A DNA stretch of 64,000 bases, taken from Pseudomonas pisciculturae (GTDB lineage: Bacteria > Pseudomonadota > Gammaproteobacteria > Pseudomonadales > Pseudomonadaceae). The position numbers were made by a program, and so were the translations under genes. The notes under the pieces are model-generated. The model made no database searches. It had not been told where the DNA came from and worked only from the letters and a program-made list of their open reading frames with translations. The stretch lies in the NCBI RefSeq assembly GCF_015461805.1, contig NZ_JACVZE010000001.1, positions 248,001 through 312,000 of the forward strand, in the 5' to 3' direction. Shown here piece by piece: positions 54,285-62,872 of the stretch. The first letter of the stretch is position 1, and each line of letters begins with the position of its first letter.

Positions 54285-55259
54285 TCAGCCCTTCCACACC
54301 TGCGGGTTCACCAGATTCTGCGGGCGCTGGCCCAGCAGCGCGCTGCGCAGGTTCTCCAAGGCGCGGTTGGCCATGGCTTCGCGGGTTTCATTCGTCGCCG
54401 AACCGATATGCGGCAAGGTCACGGCATTGCTCAGTTGAAACAACGGCGATTCGCTCAGCGGCTCCTGCTCATACACATCCAGCCCCGCCCCACGAATACG
54501 CCCGGTTTGCAGCGCTTCGATCAACGCCGGTTCATCCACCACCGGGCCACGGGAAATATTGATCAGGATCGCGCTGGACTTCATCAGGCCCAGCTCGCGG
54601 GTGCTGATCAAGTGACGGGTCTTGTCGCTCAACGGCACCACCAGGCAGACAAAATCCGACTCGGCGAGCAACTGCTCCAGGCTGCGGAACTGCGCGCCCA
54701 GCTCCTGTTCCAGCTCGGTCTTGCGGCTGTTGCCGCTGTACAGGATCGGCATGTTGAACCCCAGGCGCCCACGACGGGCCACGGCGGCGCCGATATTGCC
54801 CATGCCGACGATGCCCAGGGTCTTGCCATGCACATCGCAACCGAACAACGGCGCACCGACGCTGGCTTTCCACTGGCCGGCCTTGGTCCAGGCGTCCAGC
54901 TCGGCCACGCGGCGTGCGCTGCTCATCAGCAGGGCGAAGGCCAGGTCGGCGGTGCTTTCGGTGAGGACATCGGGGGTGTTGGTGAGCATGATCCCGCGTT
55001 CATTGAAGTAGGGCACGTCGTAGTTGTCGTAGCCCACCGACACGCTGGACACCACTTCCAGCTTGCTCGCGCCTTGCAACTGCTCGCGCCCCAGTTTACG
55101 GCCCACACCGATCAAGCCGTGGGCGTGGGGCAGGGCTTCATTGAATTGAGCGTTGATGTCCCCCAGCTTGGGGTTGGGCGCGATCACCTCGAAGTCCTGT
55201 TGCAGGCGTTCGATCATTGGCGGCGTGACACGGCTGAAGGCGAGGACAGTCTTTTTCAT
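54285..55259 (-). CDS. 2-hydroxyacid dehydrogenase, glyoxylate/2-ketogluconate reductase type (GhrB-like)
   Basis: A 324-residue NAD(P)H-dependent enzyme. The dinucleotide loop GIVGMGNIGAAVARRG, catalytic ISRGPVVDE and LPHIGSATNETR place it with GhrB/TkrA, which reduce glyoxylate, hydroxypyruvate or 2-ketogluconate. The last is a common Pseudomonas sugar acid, so it is a likely substrate. ATG 55259 (MKKTVLAFSRV) fits the family N-terminus; the codon at 55274 adds five residues without better ribosome support. It is followed by a REPIN and preceded by a collapsed REP. Confidence 0.88.
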   Translation of the reverse strand: MKKTVLAFSRVTPPMIERLQQDFEVIAPNPKLGDINAQFNEALPHAHGLIGVGRKLGREQLQGASKLEVVSSVSVGYDNYDVPYFNERGIMLTNTPDVLTESTADLAFALLMSSARRVAELDAWTKAGQWKASVGAPLFGCDVHGKTLGIVGMGNIGAAVARRGRLGFNMPILYSGNSRKTELEQELGAQFRSLEQLLAESDFVCLVVPLSDKTRHLISTRELGLMKSSAILINISRGPVVDEPALIEALQTGRIRGAGLDVYEQEPLSESPLFQLSNAVTLPHIGSATNETREAMANRALENLRSALLGQRPQNLVNPQVWKG

Positions 55260-55356
55260 TGCAGGCGGGCTCATCGACTACGGAAGAATGCCAAGCAAGC
55301 TAACATTCTTGGCCAGCATTGTCAGGACACTGCAAAACCAATGTGAACACAGTTCA

Positions 55357-55387
55357 AAAATGTGGGAGCAAGCCCCCTCCCACATTT
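55357..55387. repeat. Collapsed REPIN (REP halves fused)
   Basis: AAATGTGGGAG is joined directly to CAAGCCCCCTCCCACATTT. This looks like the two outer arms of a REPIN after deletion of the interior, and leaves a short hairpin between the LysR and reductase genes. Confidence 0.75.
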
Positions 55388-55408
55388 GACCGTATCGTCT
55401 GATGGAGA

Positions 55409-56377
55409 TCAGTTCGCCAAACGAGCGCCGCCCAACCCACCACTCACTTCATACGCCACCAACTCCGCCTGGTGCGCCGCCAGAATCTCCGGCAACGACC
55501 CGCGCAGGTATTCCACCCACGTCTTGATCTTCGCATCCAGGTACTGGCGCGAGGGGTAGATGGCGTACAGGTTCAGCTCCTGGGAGCGGTAGTTGGGCAT
55601 TACCCGTACCAGCGTGCCGTTGCGCAACCCTTCAATCGCCGCATACACCGGCAACAGGCCAACACCCATGCCGCTGGTGATCGCAGTCTTCATCGCGTCG
55701 GCCGAGTTCACCAGGAACGGCGAGCTATTGATGGCCACGCTTTCTTGGCCTTCGGGGCCGTTGAACGTCCATTTGTCCAGCTGGATCACCGGGCTGACCA
55801 GGCGCAGGCAGGCGTGGTTGAGCAAGTCGTGGGGGCGTTGGGCACAGCCCTTGGCCTTGACGTAATCCGGCGAGGCGCAGGCGATGCTGTAGGTGATGCC
55901 CAAACGTTGCGACACGAAACCCGAGTCTGGCAGTTCGCTGGCCAGCACGATGGACACGTCGTAGCCCTCGTCCAGTAGGTCGGGCACGCGGTTGGCCAGG
56001 GTCAGGTCGAAGGTCACGTCGGGGTGGGTGCGACGGTAGCGGGCAATCGCGTCGATGACGAAGTGCTGGCCGATGCCGGTCATGGTATGCACTTTCAATT
56101 GCCCGGCGGGGCGCGCGTGGGCGTCGCTGGCTTCGGCCTCGGCTTCTTCTACATACGCCAGTATCTGTTCACAGCGCAGCAAATAACGTTTACCGGCCTC
56201 GGTGAGGGCAATACGGCGGGTGGTGCGGTTGAGCAAGCGGGTTTGCAGATGGGCCTCAAGATTAGAGACCGCGCGCGAGACGTTGGCCGTGGTGGTGTCC
56301 AGTTGCACGGCGGCGGCGGTGAAGCTGCCAGCTTCGGCCACACAACTGAAAGCGCGCATGTTTTGCAAAGTGTCCAT
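55409..56377 (-). CDS. LysR-family transcriptional regulator (CrgA/AaeR-like)
   Basis: A 322-residue regulator. The N-terminal winged helix-turn-helix (FSCVAEAGSFTAAAVQLDTTTANVSRAVSNLEAHL, about 10-45) is followed by the two-lobed effector domain. The RYLLRCEQILAYVEEAEAEA segment is typical of the CrgA subgroup. It is transcribed divergently from the efflux operon at 56560-61344 with 182 bases between them, the arrangement of E. coli aaeR and aaeXAB. It probably controls that operon in response to an aromatic acid. ATG 56377 is supported by the family start MDTLQNMRAF. Confidence 0.9.
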   Translation of the reverse strand: MDTLQNMRAFSCVAEAGSFTAAAVQLDTTTANVSRAVSNLEAHLQTRLLNRTTRRIALTEAGKRYLLRCEQILAYVEEAEAEASDAHARPAGQLKVHTMTGIGQHFVIDAIARYRRTHPDVTFDLTLANRVPDLLDEGYDVSIVLASELPDSGFVSQRLGITYSIACASPDYVKAKGCAQRPHDLLNHACLRLVSPVIQLDKWTFNGPEGQESVAINSSPFLVNSADAMKTAITSGMGVGLLPVYAAIEGLRNGTLVRVMPNYRSQELNLYAIYPSRQYLDAKIKTWVEYLRGSLPEILAAHQAELVAYEVSGGLGGARLAN

Positions 56378-56559
56378 GGGGTGTTCTCAAGGGAGATAGC
56401 AAATTGTGACAGAAAGTTACGCCGCCCAGTGATCCCTACCAACGGATTATCGCCTGAACGGTAACAAAGATTCACAGGAATGCCAGCTTATCGTCCTCTG
56501 AGCCGACGCCTAGAATTGCGCCACCTACCCTGCAATACCACCTCAGGAATTCGTTCGCC

Positions 56560-58095
56560 GTGCCGCGTCGCATCAGCAGAGAGCTGAAGACTCTCAATAA
56601 CAGAGGGCTGAAGGCTCTCAGTGTTTGCGCCTTATCGTTAGCAATCAGCGGCTGTATCGGAACCGGAGGAATCGCCCCCCAAGGCCAGGCCCTCAGCGCC
56701 AACAACCTAGCCACCGACGAAGCAATCCAGAGCGCCGCCCAGGACGCCCATTGGCCCACCGCGCAATGGTGGCAAGCCTATGGCGACGCCCAGCTCAACC
56801 ATTGGGTCGACCTCGCCACCCAAAACAGCCCAAGCATGGCCATGGCCGCCGCCCGTGTGCGTGAAGCACGGGCCATGGCCGGTTTGGCCGAGTCGGCCGA
56901 GTCGTTGCAGATCAACAGCGACACCACCCTCAAACGGCACAACTGGCCCAAGGATCAGTTCTACGGCCCCGGCGAATTGAGCGGCGCCACCACCTGGGAC
57001 AACAATTCATCCCTGGGCCTGAGCTATGCCCTCGACCTGTGGGGCCGCGAAAGCAACACCACCGAGCGTGCCGTCGACCTCGCGCATATGAGTGTGGCCG
57101 AGTCACGCCAGGCCCAACTCGAATTGCAGAGCAACGTGGTGCGCGCCTATATCCAGCTGTCGTTGCACTACGCCAACCGCGATATCGTCGCCGCCACCCT
57201 GGCCCAGCAACAGCAGATCCTGGACCTGGCCAACAAACGCCTGAACGCCGGTATCGGCACGCACTTCGACGTCAGCCAGGCCGAAACGCCACTGCCGGAA
57301 ACCCACCGCCAACTGGACGCCCTCGACGAAGAAATCGCCCTGAGCCGCAACCAGCTTGCCGCGTTGGCCGGCAAAGGGCCGGGGGAGGGCGCGCAGTTGC
57401 AACGCCCAAGCCTGTCCCTGGCCGCACCGCTGAAACTCCCATCGAGCCTGCCTGCTCAATTGCTCGGCCAGCGCCCGGACGTAGTCGCCAGCCGTTGGCA
57501 AGTCGCTGCCCAAGCCCGTGGCATCGATGTGGCCCATGCCGGGTTCTATCCCAACGTTGATCTGGTGGGCAGCCTCGGCTACATGGCCACCGGCGGCGGC
57601 ATGCTGGAATTCTTGGCCGGTAAGAAATTCAACTACAACGTAGGCCCGGCGATCACCTTGCCGATCTTCGACGGTGGTCGCCTGCGTGCCGAACTGGGCG
57701 AAGCCAGCGCCGGTTATGACATCGCCGTGGCCAAGTACAACCAGACCCTGGTCAACGCGCTCAAGGGCATCAGCGACCAGTTGATTCGCCGTGAGTCCAT
57801 GGACAAGCAGTCCACCTTCGCCGCCCAGTCGGTGGCTTCGGCGCAAAAAACCTACGACATCGCGATGATCGCCTACCAGCGTGGCCTGACCGACTACCTC
57901 AATGTGCTCAACGCCCAGACCTTGCTGTTTCACCAGCAGCAGATCCAGCAACAGGTCCAGGCCGCACGCCTGACTGCCCATGCCGAACTGGTCACCGCCC
58001 TGGGCGGCGGCGTGGGTGCGGGCAACGATGTGCCCCAAGACGCCAAGACCCTCCCAAGCAAGACCCCGGCGGCCCTCGCCGTGTTTGATCACTGA
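56560..58095 (+). CDS. Outer-membrane efflux lipoprotein (NodT/OprM-type)
   Basis: A 511-residue TolC-superfamily channel with a lipoprotein signal (KALSVCALSLAISGC). The two helical-hairpin repeats are visible around LATQNSPSMAMAAARVREARA and VVASRWQVAAQARGIDVAHAGFYPNV. The latter is the NodT-family motif in which a channel repeat begins with RPDV. It is first in a four-gene efflux operon and supplies the outer-membrane exit. GTG 56560 is the most upstream start before the signal peptide. A small imperfect duplication (GAGCTGAAGACTCTCA / GGGCTGAAGGCTCTCA) lies in the leader codons. Confidence 0.9.
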   Translation: MPRRISRELKTLNNRGLKALSVCALSLAISGCIGTGGIAPQGQALSANNLATDEAIQSAAQDAHWPTAQWWQAYGDAQLNHWVDLATQNSPSMAMAAARVREARAMAGLAESAESLQINSDTTLKRHNWPKDQFYGPGELSGATTWDNNSSLGLSYALDLWGRESNTTERAVDLAHMSVAESRQAQLELQSNVVRAYIQLSLHYANRDIVAATLAQQQQILDLANKRLNAGIGTHFDVSQAETPLPETHRQLDALDEEIALSRNQLAALAGKGPGEGAQLQRPSLSLAAPLKLPSSLPAQLLGQRPDVVASRWQVAAQARGIDVAHAGFYPNVDLVGSLGYMATGGGMLEFLAGKKFNYNVGPAITLPIFDGGRLRAELGEASAGYDIAVAKYNQTLVNALKGISDQLIRRESMDKQSTFAAQSVASAQKTYDIAMIAYQRGLTDYLNVLNAQTLLFHQQQIQQQVQAARLTAHAELVTALGGGVGAGNDVPQDAKTLPSKTPAALAVFDH

Positions 58096-58105
58096 GTAGG
58101 ATTGA

Positions 58106-60283
58106 ATGACTCCCTTGCCTGCACCGCTGCGTTGGTTGCACGCCCTTGAGTGGCGCCGCGGTTTCTTTGACTGGGCACGCAGCGACGGCGTGACCTGGGT
58201 GTATATCTTCAAGGTGCTGATCGCCGCGTTCCTCACGCTTTGGTTGGCCATGCGCCTGGAACTGCCGCAGCCGCGAACCGCGATGATCACCGTATTTATC
58301 GTGATGCAACCGCAGAGCGGCCAGGTGTTCGCCAAGAGTTTCTACCGCTTTCTCGGCACCTTGGCGGGGTCGGCGGTGATGGTGTTGTTGATCGCGTTGT
58401 TTGCGCAAAACACTGAGTTGTTCCTCGGCGCGTTGGCGATCTGGGTCGGCATCTGCACCGCTGGCGCGACGCGTAATCGCAACTTTCGCGCGTATGGTTT
58501 TGTACTCGCTGGCTATACCGCTGCGATGGTGGGCCTGCCGGCGCTGGCGCATCCGGACGGCGCGTTTATGGCCGCCGTGTGGCGCGTACTGGAAATCTCC
58601 TTGGGCATTCTGTGTTCCACGCTGGTGAGCGCGGCGATCCTGCCGCAAACCAGCAGTGCCGCCATGCGCAACGCCTTGTACCAGCGCTTCGGCGTGTTTG
58701 CGCTATTCGTCACCGACGGCCTGCGTGGGCGCAGCCAGCGTGAAGGTTTCGAGGCCAGCAACGTGCGTTTTATCGCCGAAGCTGTGGGCCTGGAAGGGCT
58801 GCGCAGCCTCACCGTATTTGAAGACCCGCACATGCGTCGGCGTAACGGTCGGCTGAGTCGCCTCAACAGCGAATTCATGAGCATCACCACGCGCTTCAAC
58901 GCCTTGCATCAGTTGCTTGAACGGCTGCGTAGCGATGAAGCGGATCACGTGGTGGCAGCAATCAAACCCGGCCTGCATGACCTTGCCGAATTGCTCGACG
59001 GTTTCTCCGGCCGCGCCCTGACCAGCCCTGACGCCGCGCGCCTGGTGGCTCAACTGAGCGCTTACAAGGACCAACTGCCCGCCAAGGTGCGTAGCTTGCG
59101 GGCAACCTTCCAGGGAGAGAGCCCCACCGAAGCCGAGCAGTTGGACTTCCACACCGCCTACGAGCTGCTTTACCGCTTCGTCGACGACCTGCACAACTAC
59201 GCGCAGACCCATGCGTCCCTGGCCGACCACAGCCACGCTCGCGAAGACTGGGACGAAGCCTACACGCCCAAAACCAACTGGCTGGCCTGCGCCGCTTCGG
59301 GCATTCGTGCGTCGTTCATCCTCATTGTGCTTGGCAGCTATTGGGTCGCCACCGCTTGGCCGAGCGGTGCCACCATGACCTTGATCGCGGCGGCCACCGT
59401 CGGCCTGTCTGCCGCCACACCCAACCCCAAGCGCATGGCGTTCCAGATGGCCTGCGGCACCTTGATCGGCGCGCTGGTGGGCTTTGTCGAAATGTTCTTC
59501 GTGTTCCCCTGGATCGACGGCTTCCCGCTGCTGTGCGTGATGCTCGCACCGGTGATCATCCTCGGCGCGTTCCTGGCGTCACGCCCGCAATACGCAGGTG
59601 TCGGTGTTGGGCTGTTGATCTTCTTCAGCACGGGCTCGGTGCCGGACAACCTCACGGTCTACAACCCCTATACCTTTATCAACGACTACATCGCCATGAT
59701 CATCGGCATGCTCGTCTGCGCGGCCGCAGGGGCGATCATCCTGCCGCCCAATAGCCGCTGGTTGTGGCGCCGTCTGGAGCAGGATTTACGCGAGCAAGTG
59801 GTGTATGCGATCAGCGGCAAGCTCAAGGGCCTGGCGTCGAGCTTTGAAAGCCGCACCCGCGACCTGCTGCACCAGGCCTATGGCCTGGCGGTCGGCCAGC
59901 CGCAGGTGCAGCGCGATTTGCTGCGCTGGATGTTTGTGGTGCTGGAAGTCGGCCACGCGATCATCGAGTTACGCAAGGAACAGGCGATTTTGCCGGTGCA
60001 CCCGGCCTACGTCGAATCCCAGCCGTGGCGCCAGGCAATCCGCGTGATGGGCCGCTCGCTGGTGCGCCTGTTTTTGCAACCCAGCGCGAGCAACCTGGAG
60101 CGCAGCCTGATCGCCGTCGACCACGCCATCAGCCGCGTACAGGCCACCGACGAACCTTTCGCCCCGCACTTCGACACTTCAGCCCTGCGCCGGGTGAAGA
60201 GCTACCTGCACTTTATTCGCACCTCGTTGCTGGACCCGCAATCGCCCCTCGCTGCCCTAAAAGGAGTTACGCATGCCGCGTGA
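58106..60283 (+). CDS. FUSC-family inner-membrane efflux protein (AaeB/YccS-like)
   Basis: A 725-residue protein with two blocks of hydrophobic helices (about 28-165 and 392-540) separated by a soluble region, the layout of fusaric-acid-resistance/AaeB proteins. Conserved stretches include RTAMITVFIVMQPQSGQVFAKSFYR and WPSGATMTLIAAATVGLSAA. It is the membrane pump partner of the HlyD adaptor at 60484 and works on aromatic carboxylic acids in E. coli (AaeB). The substrate here is unknown. Its 3' end overlaps the DUF1656 start by 11 bases. Confidence 0.9.
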   Translation: MTPLPAPLRWLHALEWRRGFFDWARSDGVTWVYIFKVLIAAFLTLWLAMRLELPQPRTAMITVFIVMQPQSGQVFAKSFYRFLGTLAGSAVMVLLIALFAQNTELFLGALAIWVGICTAGATRNRNFRAYGFVLAGYTAAMVGLPALAHPDGAFMAAVWRVLEISLGILCSTLVSAAILPQTSSAAMRNALYQRFGVFALFVTDGLRGRSQREGFEASNVRFIAEAVGLEGLRSLTVFEDPHMRRRNGRLSRLNSEFMSITTRFNALHQLLERLRSDEADHVVAAIKPGLHDLAELLDGFSGRALTSPDAARLVAQLSAYKDQLPAKVRSLRATFQGESPTEAEQLDFHTAYELLYRFVDDLHNYAQTHASLADHSHAREDWDEAYTPKTNWLACAASGIRASFILIVLGSYWVATAWPSGATMTLIAAATVGLSAATPNPKRMAFQMACGTLIGALVGFVEMFFVFPWIDGFPLLCVMLAPVIILGAFLASRPQYAGVGVGLLIFFSTGSVPDNLTVYNPYTFINDYIAMIIGMLVCAAAGAIILPPNSRWLWRRLEQDLREQVVYAISGKLKGLASSFESRTRDLLHQAYGLAVGQPQVQRDLLRWMFVVLEVGHAIIELRKEQAILPVHPAYVESQPWRQAIRVMGRSLVRLFLQPSASNLERSLIAVDHAISRVQATDEPFAPHFDTSALRRVKSYLHFIRTSLLDPQSPLAALKGVTHAA

Positions 60284-60473
60284 AATCGCCTTTCACGGCA
60301 TATACATGCCGACCATGACCTTGATGTTCCTGATCGCGGCGGGGCTGGCCTGGGGGCTGGACCGTTTCCTGGCCGGGTTCGACCTGTACCGTTTTTTCTG
60401 GCACCCGGCGCTGCTGCGCCTGAGCCTGTTCGTTTGCCTGTTTGGCGCCCTGGCGCTGACCGTCTACCGTTGA
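60273..60473 (+). CDS. DUF1656 small membrane protein (AaeX-like)
   Basis: A 66-residue protein with two membrane helices (about 11-30 and 43-63), starting MPREIAFHGIYMPTMTLMFL, a recognisable DUF1656/AaeX start. It always travels with FUSC and HlyD genes. Its role in the pump is unknown. The ATG lies inside the end of the FUSC gene, and 10 bases separate it from the adaptor. Confidence 0.92.
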   Translation: MPREIAFHGIYMPTMTLMFLIAAGLAWGLDRFLAGFDLYRFFWHPALLRLSLFVCLFGALALTVYR

Positions 60474-60483
60474 GAACGCCCCG

Positions 60484-61344
60484 ATGAAAAAGTTTTTCAG
60501 CCTGCTCGCGACCTTGCTGGTACTGGCTTTGGCCATCTGGATTGGCCGCACGTTGTGGGTGCACTACATGGAGACCCCGTGGACCCGCGACGGCCGCGTG
60601 CGCGCCGACATCATCAACGTCGCCGCCGACGTCACAGGCGAAGTGGTCGAGGTGCCGGTACGCGACAACCAGCTAGTCAAAAAGGGCGACCTGCTGATGC
60701 AGATCGACCCCGAGCACTATCGCATCGCCGTCAAACAGGCGCAGTCCCTCGTCGCCTCCCGCAAAGCCACCTGGGAAATGCGCAAGGTCAACGCCCACCG
60801 CCGCGCCGACCTCGACGCCCTGGTGATCTCCAAAGAGAACCGCGACGACGCCAGCAACATCGCCGACTCCGCCCTGGCCGATTACCAACATGCGCTGGCG
60901 CAACTGGAAGCGGCTGAGCTGAATCTGAAACGTACGCAAGTGCTGGCAGCGGTGGACGGCTACGTCACCAACCTCAACGTGCATCGCGGCGACTATGCGC
61001 GCATCGGCGAGGCGAAGATGGCCGTGGTGGATATGAACTCGTTCTGGGTCTACGGCTTCTTCGAAGAAACCAAATTGCCCCATGTGAAGGTGGGCGATAA
61101 AGCCGACATGCAATTGATGAGCGGCGAGACGTTAAAGGGCCACGTGGAAAGCATCTCGCGCGGCATCTACGACCGCGACAACCCCGAGAGCCGCGAACTG
61201 GTGGCGGATGTGAACCCGACGTTCAACTGGGTGCGGTTGGCGCAGCGGGTGCCGGTGCGGATTCACATTGATGAAGTGCCGCAAGGGGTGTTGTTGGCGG
61301 CGGGCATCACCTGCACCGTCATCGTCAACCAAACACAGAACTAA
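60484..61344 (+). CDS. HlyD-family efflux adaptor (AaeA-like)
   Basis: A 286-residue periplasmic adaptor with an N-terminal membrane anchor (FFSLLATLLVLALAIWIGRTL). The motif TPWTRDGRVRADIINVAADVTGEVVEVPV is diagnostic of AaeA/EmrA-like adaptors. A coiled-coil hairpin (about 80-150) and the barrel region VVDMNSFWVYGFFEETKLPHVKVG follow. It connects the FUSC pump to the NodT channel, completing a tripartite exporter. ATG 60484 has only weak ribosome complementarity, in line with coupling to the preceding gene. Confidence 0.92.
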   Translation: MKKFFSLLATLLVLALAIWIGRTLWVHYMETPWTRDGRVRADIINVAADVTGEVVEVPVRDNQLVKKGDLLMQIDPEHYRIAVKQAQSLVASRKATWEMRKVNAHRRADLDALVISKENRDDASNIADSALADYQHALAQLEAAELNLKRTQVLAAVDGYVTNLNVHRGDYARIGEAKMAVVDMNSFWVYGFFEETKLPHVKVGDKADMQLMSGETLKGHVESISRGIYDRDNPESRELVADVNPTFNWVRLAQRVPVRIHIDEVPQGVLLAAGITCTVIVNQTQN

Positions 61345-61470
61345 ATGTGGGAGGGGCGGTGCGACGATTCGACTTGCTCCCGATGGCTGAGTGTCAGTCA
61401 CCAGATGTATTGACTGACCCACCGCTATCGGGGGCAAGCCGAATCGTCGCACCGCCCCTCCCACATTTGT
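61344..61470. repeat. REPIN variant with a 16-bp insertion in both halves
   Basis: In the left half GTGGGAGGGG is followed by CGGTGCGACGATTCGA and then CTTGCTCCC. In the right half GGGGGCAAG is followed by CCGAATCGTCGCACCG and then CCCCTCCCAC. The inserts are inverted copies of each other, so the long hairpin is kept. The same 16-mer occurs in the right half of the element at 7243-7357. Confidence 0.88.
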
Positions 61471-61478
61471 TGACCGCG

Positions 61479-61880
61479 TCAGGCCTTTATGAAGGTTTCA
61501 TGCAGATGGCGCCAAAGCAGCGCGCCGCTGGCCTGTTTCTCGAATACCACCGTGGCGCGGCGGTCGGTTTGGGTGCCGCTGTCATCCACCTGACGCTCAC
61601 GGTAAGTTACCGTTGCCCCACGCGCATGCCGGTCGATCCCGGCCATTTCACTCAAGGTTATTTTTAAACCGGGACGCATCCCGCCCAAACGGGTGAACAA
61701 CGCATGGACTCCGGCCGCATTAACCCGTGTGCCGGTAGCCGGGGCGACCATCGTGAACTCCGGAGAGAAGCGGGCGAGCAGGTTTTGCAAGGTGCCTTCG
61801 GGCGCGACACCGGCAAACCATTGCTCGATTTCGATGTGGGTTTGGATGACTTCTTCGAAAAAGTCGCTGTAGTCGATCAT
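61479..61880 (-). CDS. DUF4440/SnoaL-like small protein
   Basis: A 133-residue protein with an alpha+beta cone-type pattern (YSDFFEEVIQTHIEIEQWFAG, FSPEFTMVAPATGTRVNAAG, DRRATVVFEKQ, WRHLHETFI), resembling NTF2/DUF4440 proteins. Such folds include small isomerases, cyclases and ligand-binding proteins, and I cannot choose among them. Its ATG shares one base with the stop of the upstream short-chain dehydrogenase (TAATG), so the two form an operon. Confidence 0.72.
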   Translation of the reverse strand: MIDYSDFFEEVIQTHIEIEQWFAGVAPEGTLQNLLARFSPEFTMVAPATGTRVNAAGVHALFTRLGGMRPGLKITLSEMAGIDRHARGATVTYRERQVDDSGTQTDRRATVVFEKQASGALLWRHLHETFIKA

Positions 61881-62692
61881 TACAAACTCCTTGCTAATCC
61901 AAAGCGCTTCTTCAAGACACTTTCCAATAAACCTTTAGGCAAAAGCGCCGCCATCAACGGCAGCGCCCGGCTGCCATTGCCTGCGCGTAACAGGCGAGGC
62001 GGGGTTGCTTGCTGCACACCCTTGAGCACCTGCGCAGCAAATTCGCTGGCCGAGGTCGGGTTGTCTTGCGAGGCCTGGGAGCGGGCGCGGATGCCTTCGC
62101 GCAACGGCCACCATGGGGATTTTTCGCTGATCAGCAACTCAGCCTGGGCCCCGGCGTTTTTCGCAAAGCTTGTATCGATAGCGCCCGGCTGCACTTCCAT
62201 CACGCGCACGCCAAAGGGCGCCAGTTCCATGCGCAGTGCGTCGCTCAAGGCATGCACGGCGGCCTTTGATGCGCAGTAGGCACCGGCAAACGGCGTCACC
62301 AACACCCCTGAAACACTGCCGATATTCACCACCAAGCCTTTACTGCGGCGCAGTGCCGGAAACAGCGCCTGGGTCACGCCGACGATGGAAAACACGTTGG
62401 TCTCGAATTGGCGCTGCATCGCTTCGGTGCCGCCATCGAGCAGCGGGCCCATTGCGCCGTAGCCAGCGTTGTTGACCAGCACATCCAGTTCGCCCAGTTG
62501 TTCGGCCAGGTGCTGCAGGGCGGCGCTGTCGTTGACGTCTAACTCGACTGCGTTAAAGCCCGCGGCAGCGAGCGCGGCGACGTCTTCCGCACGGCGAGCG
62601 CTGGCCCACACGTTGAAGCCTGCGGCTTTGAAGGCGTCAGCCAGGGCACGGCCGATGCCGCTGGAGCAGCCGGTGATCAGTACGTTGGGCAT
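61880..62692 (-). CDS. Short-chain dehydrogenase/reductase (SDR)
   Basis: A 270-residue classical SDR. The cofactor loop TGCSSGIG is at 7-14, NNAG near 74-77 and the catalytic YCASK (Tyr139, Lys143), with serines at 126/128 upstream. The N-terminal ITGCSSGIG type and the C-terminal extension resemble SDRs annotated as oxidoreductases of unknown substrate. ATG 62692 has AAGGA at good distance; the frame open to 62818 lacks a ribosome site. It is translated just before the coupled DUF4440 gene. Confidence 0.9.
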   Translation of the reverse strand: MPNVLITGCSSGIGRALADAFKAAGFNVWASARRAEDVAALAAAGFNAVELDVNDSAALQHLAEQLGELDVLVNNAGYGAMGPLLDGGTEAMQRQFETNVFSIVGVTQALFPALRRSKGLVVNIGSVSGVLVTPFAGAYCASKAAVHALSDALRMELAPFGVRVMEVQPGAIDTSFAKNAGAQAELLISEKSPWWPLREGIRARSQASQDNPTSASEFAAQVLKGVQQATPPRLLRAGNGSRALPLMAALLPKGLLESVLKKRFGLARSL

Positions 62693-62872
62693 GAGTGAGT
62701 CCTTATTCGGGTTGGCCAGCTGGCGCAGGCGACGGCTGAGTATAACCAGCCTGGCAGTGGATGACCGATCGTCGGTTTTTAGGGTGAACCTGTCAGAGTT
62801 CACAGGTATGCGCCGCAAAAAAAGGGGCTAGGGTCGTTGTCATTGCTACTTCGTCTTTACGGTGATCAGAGC

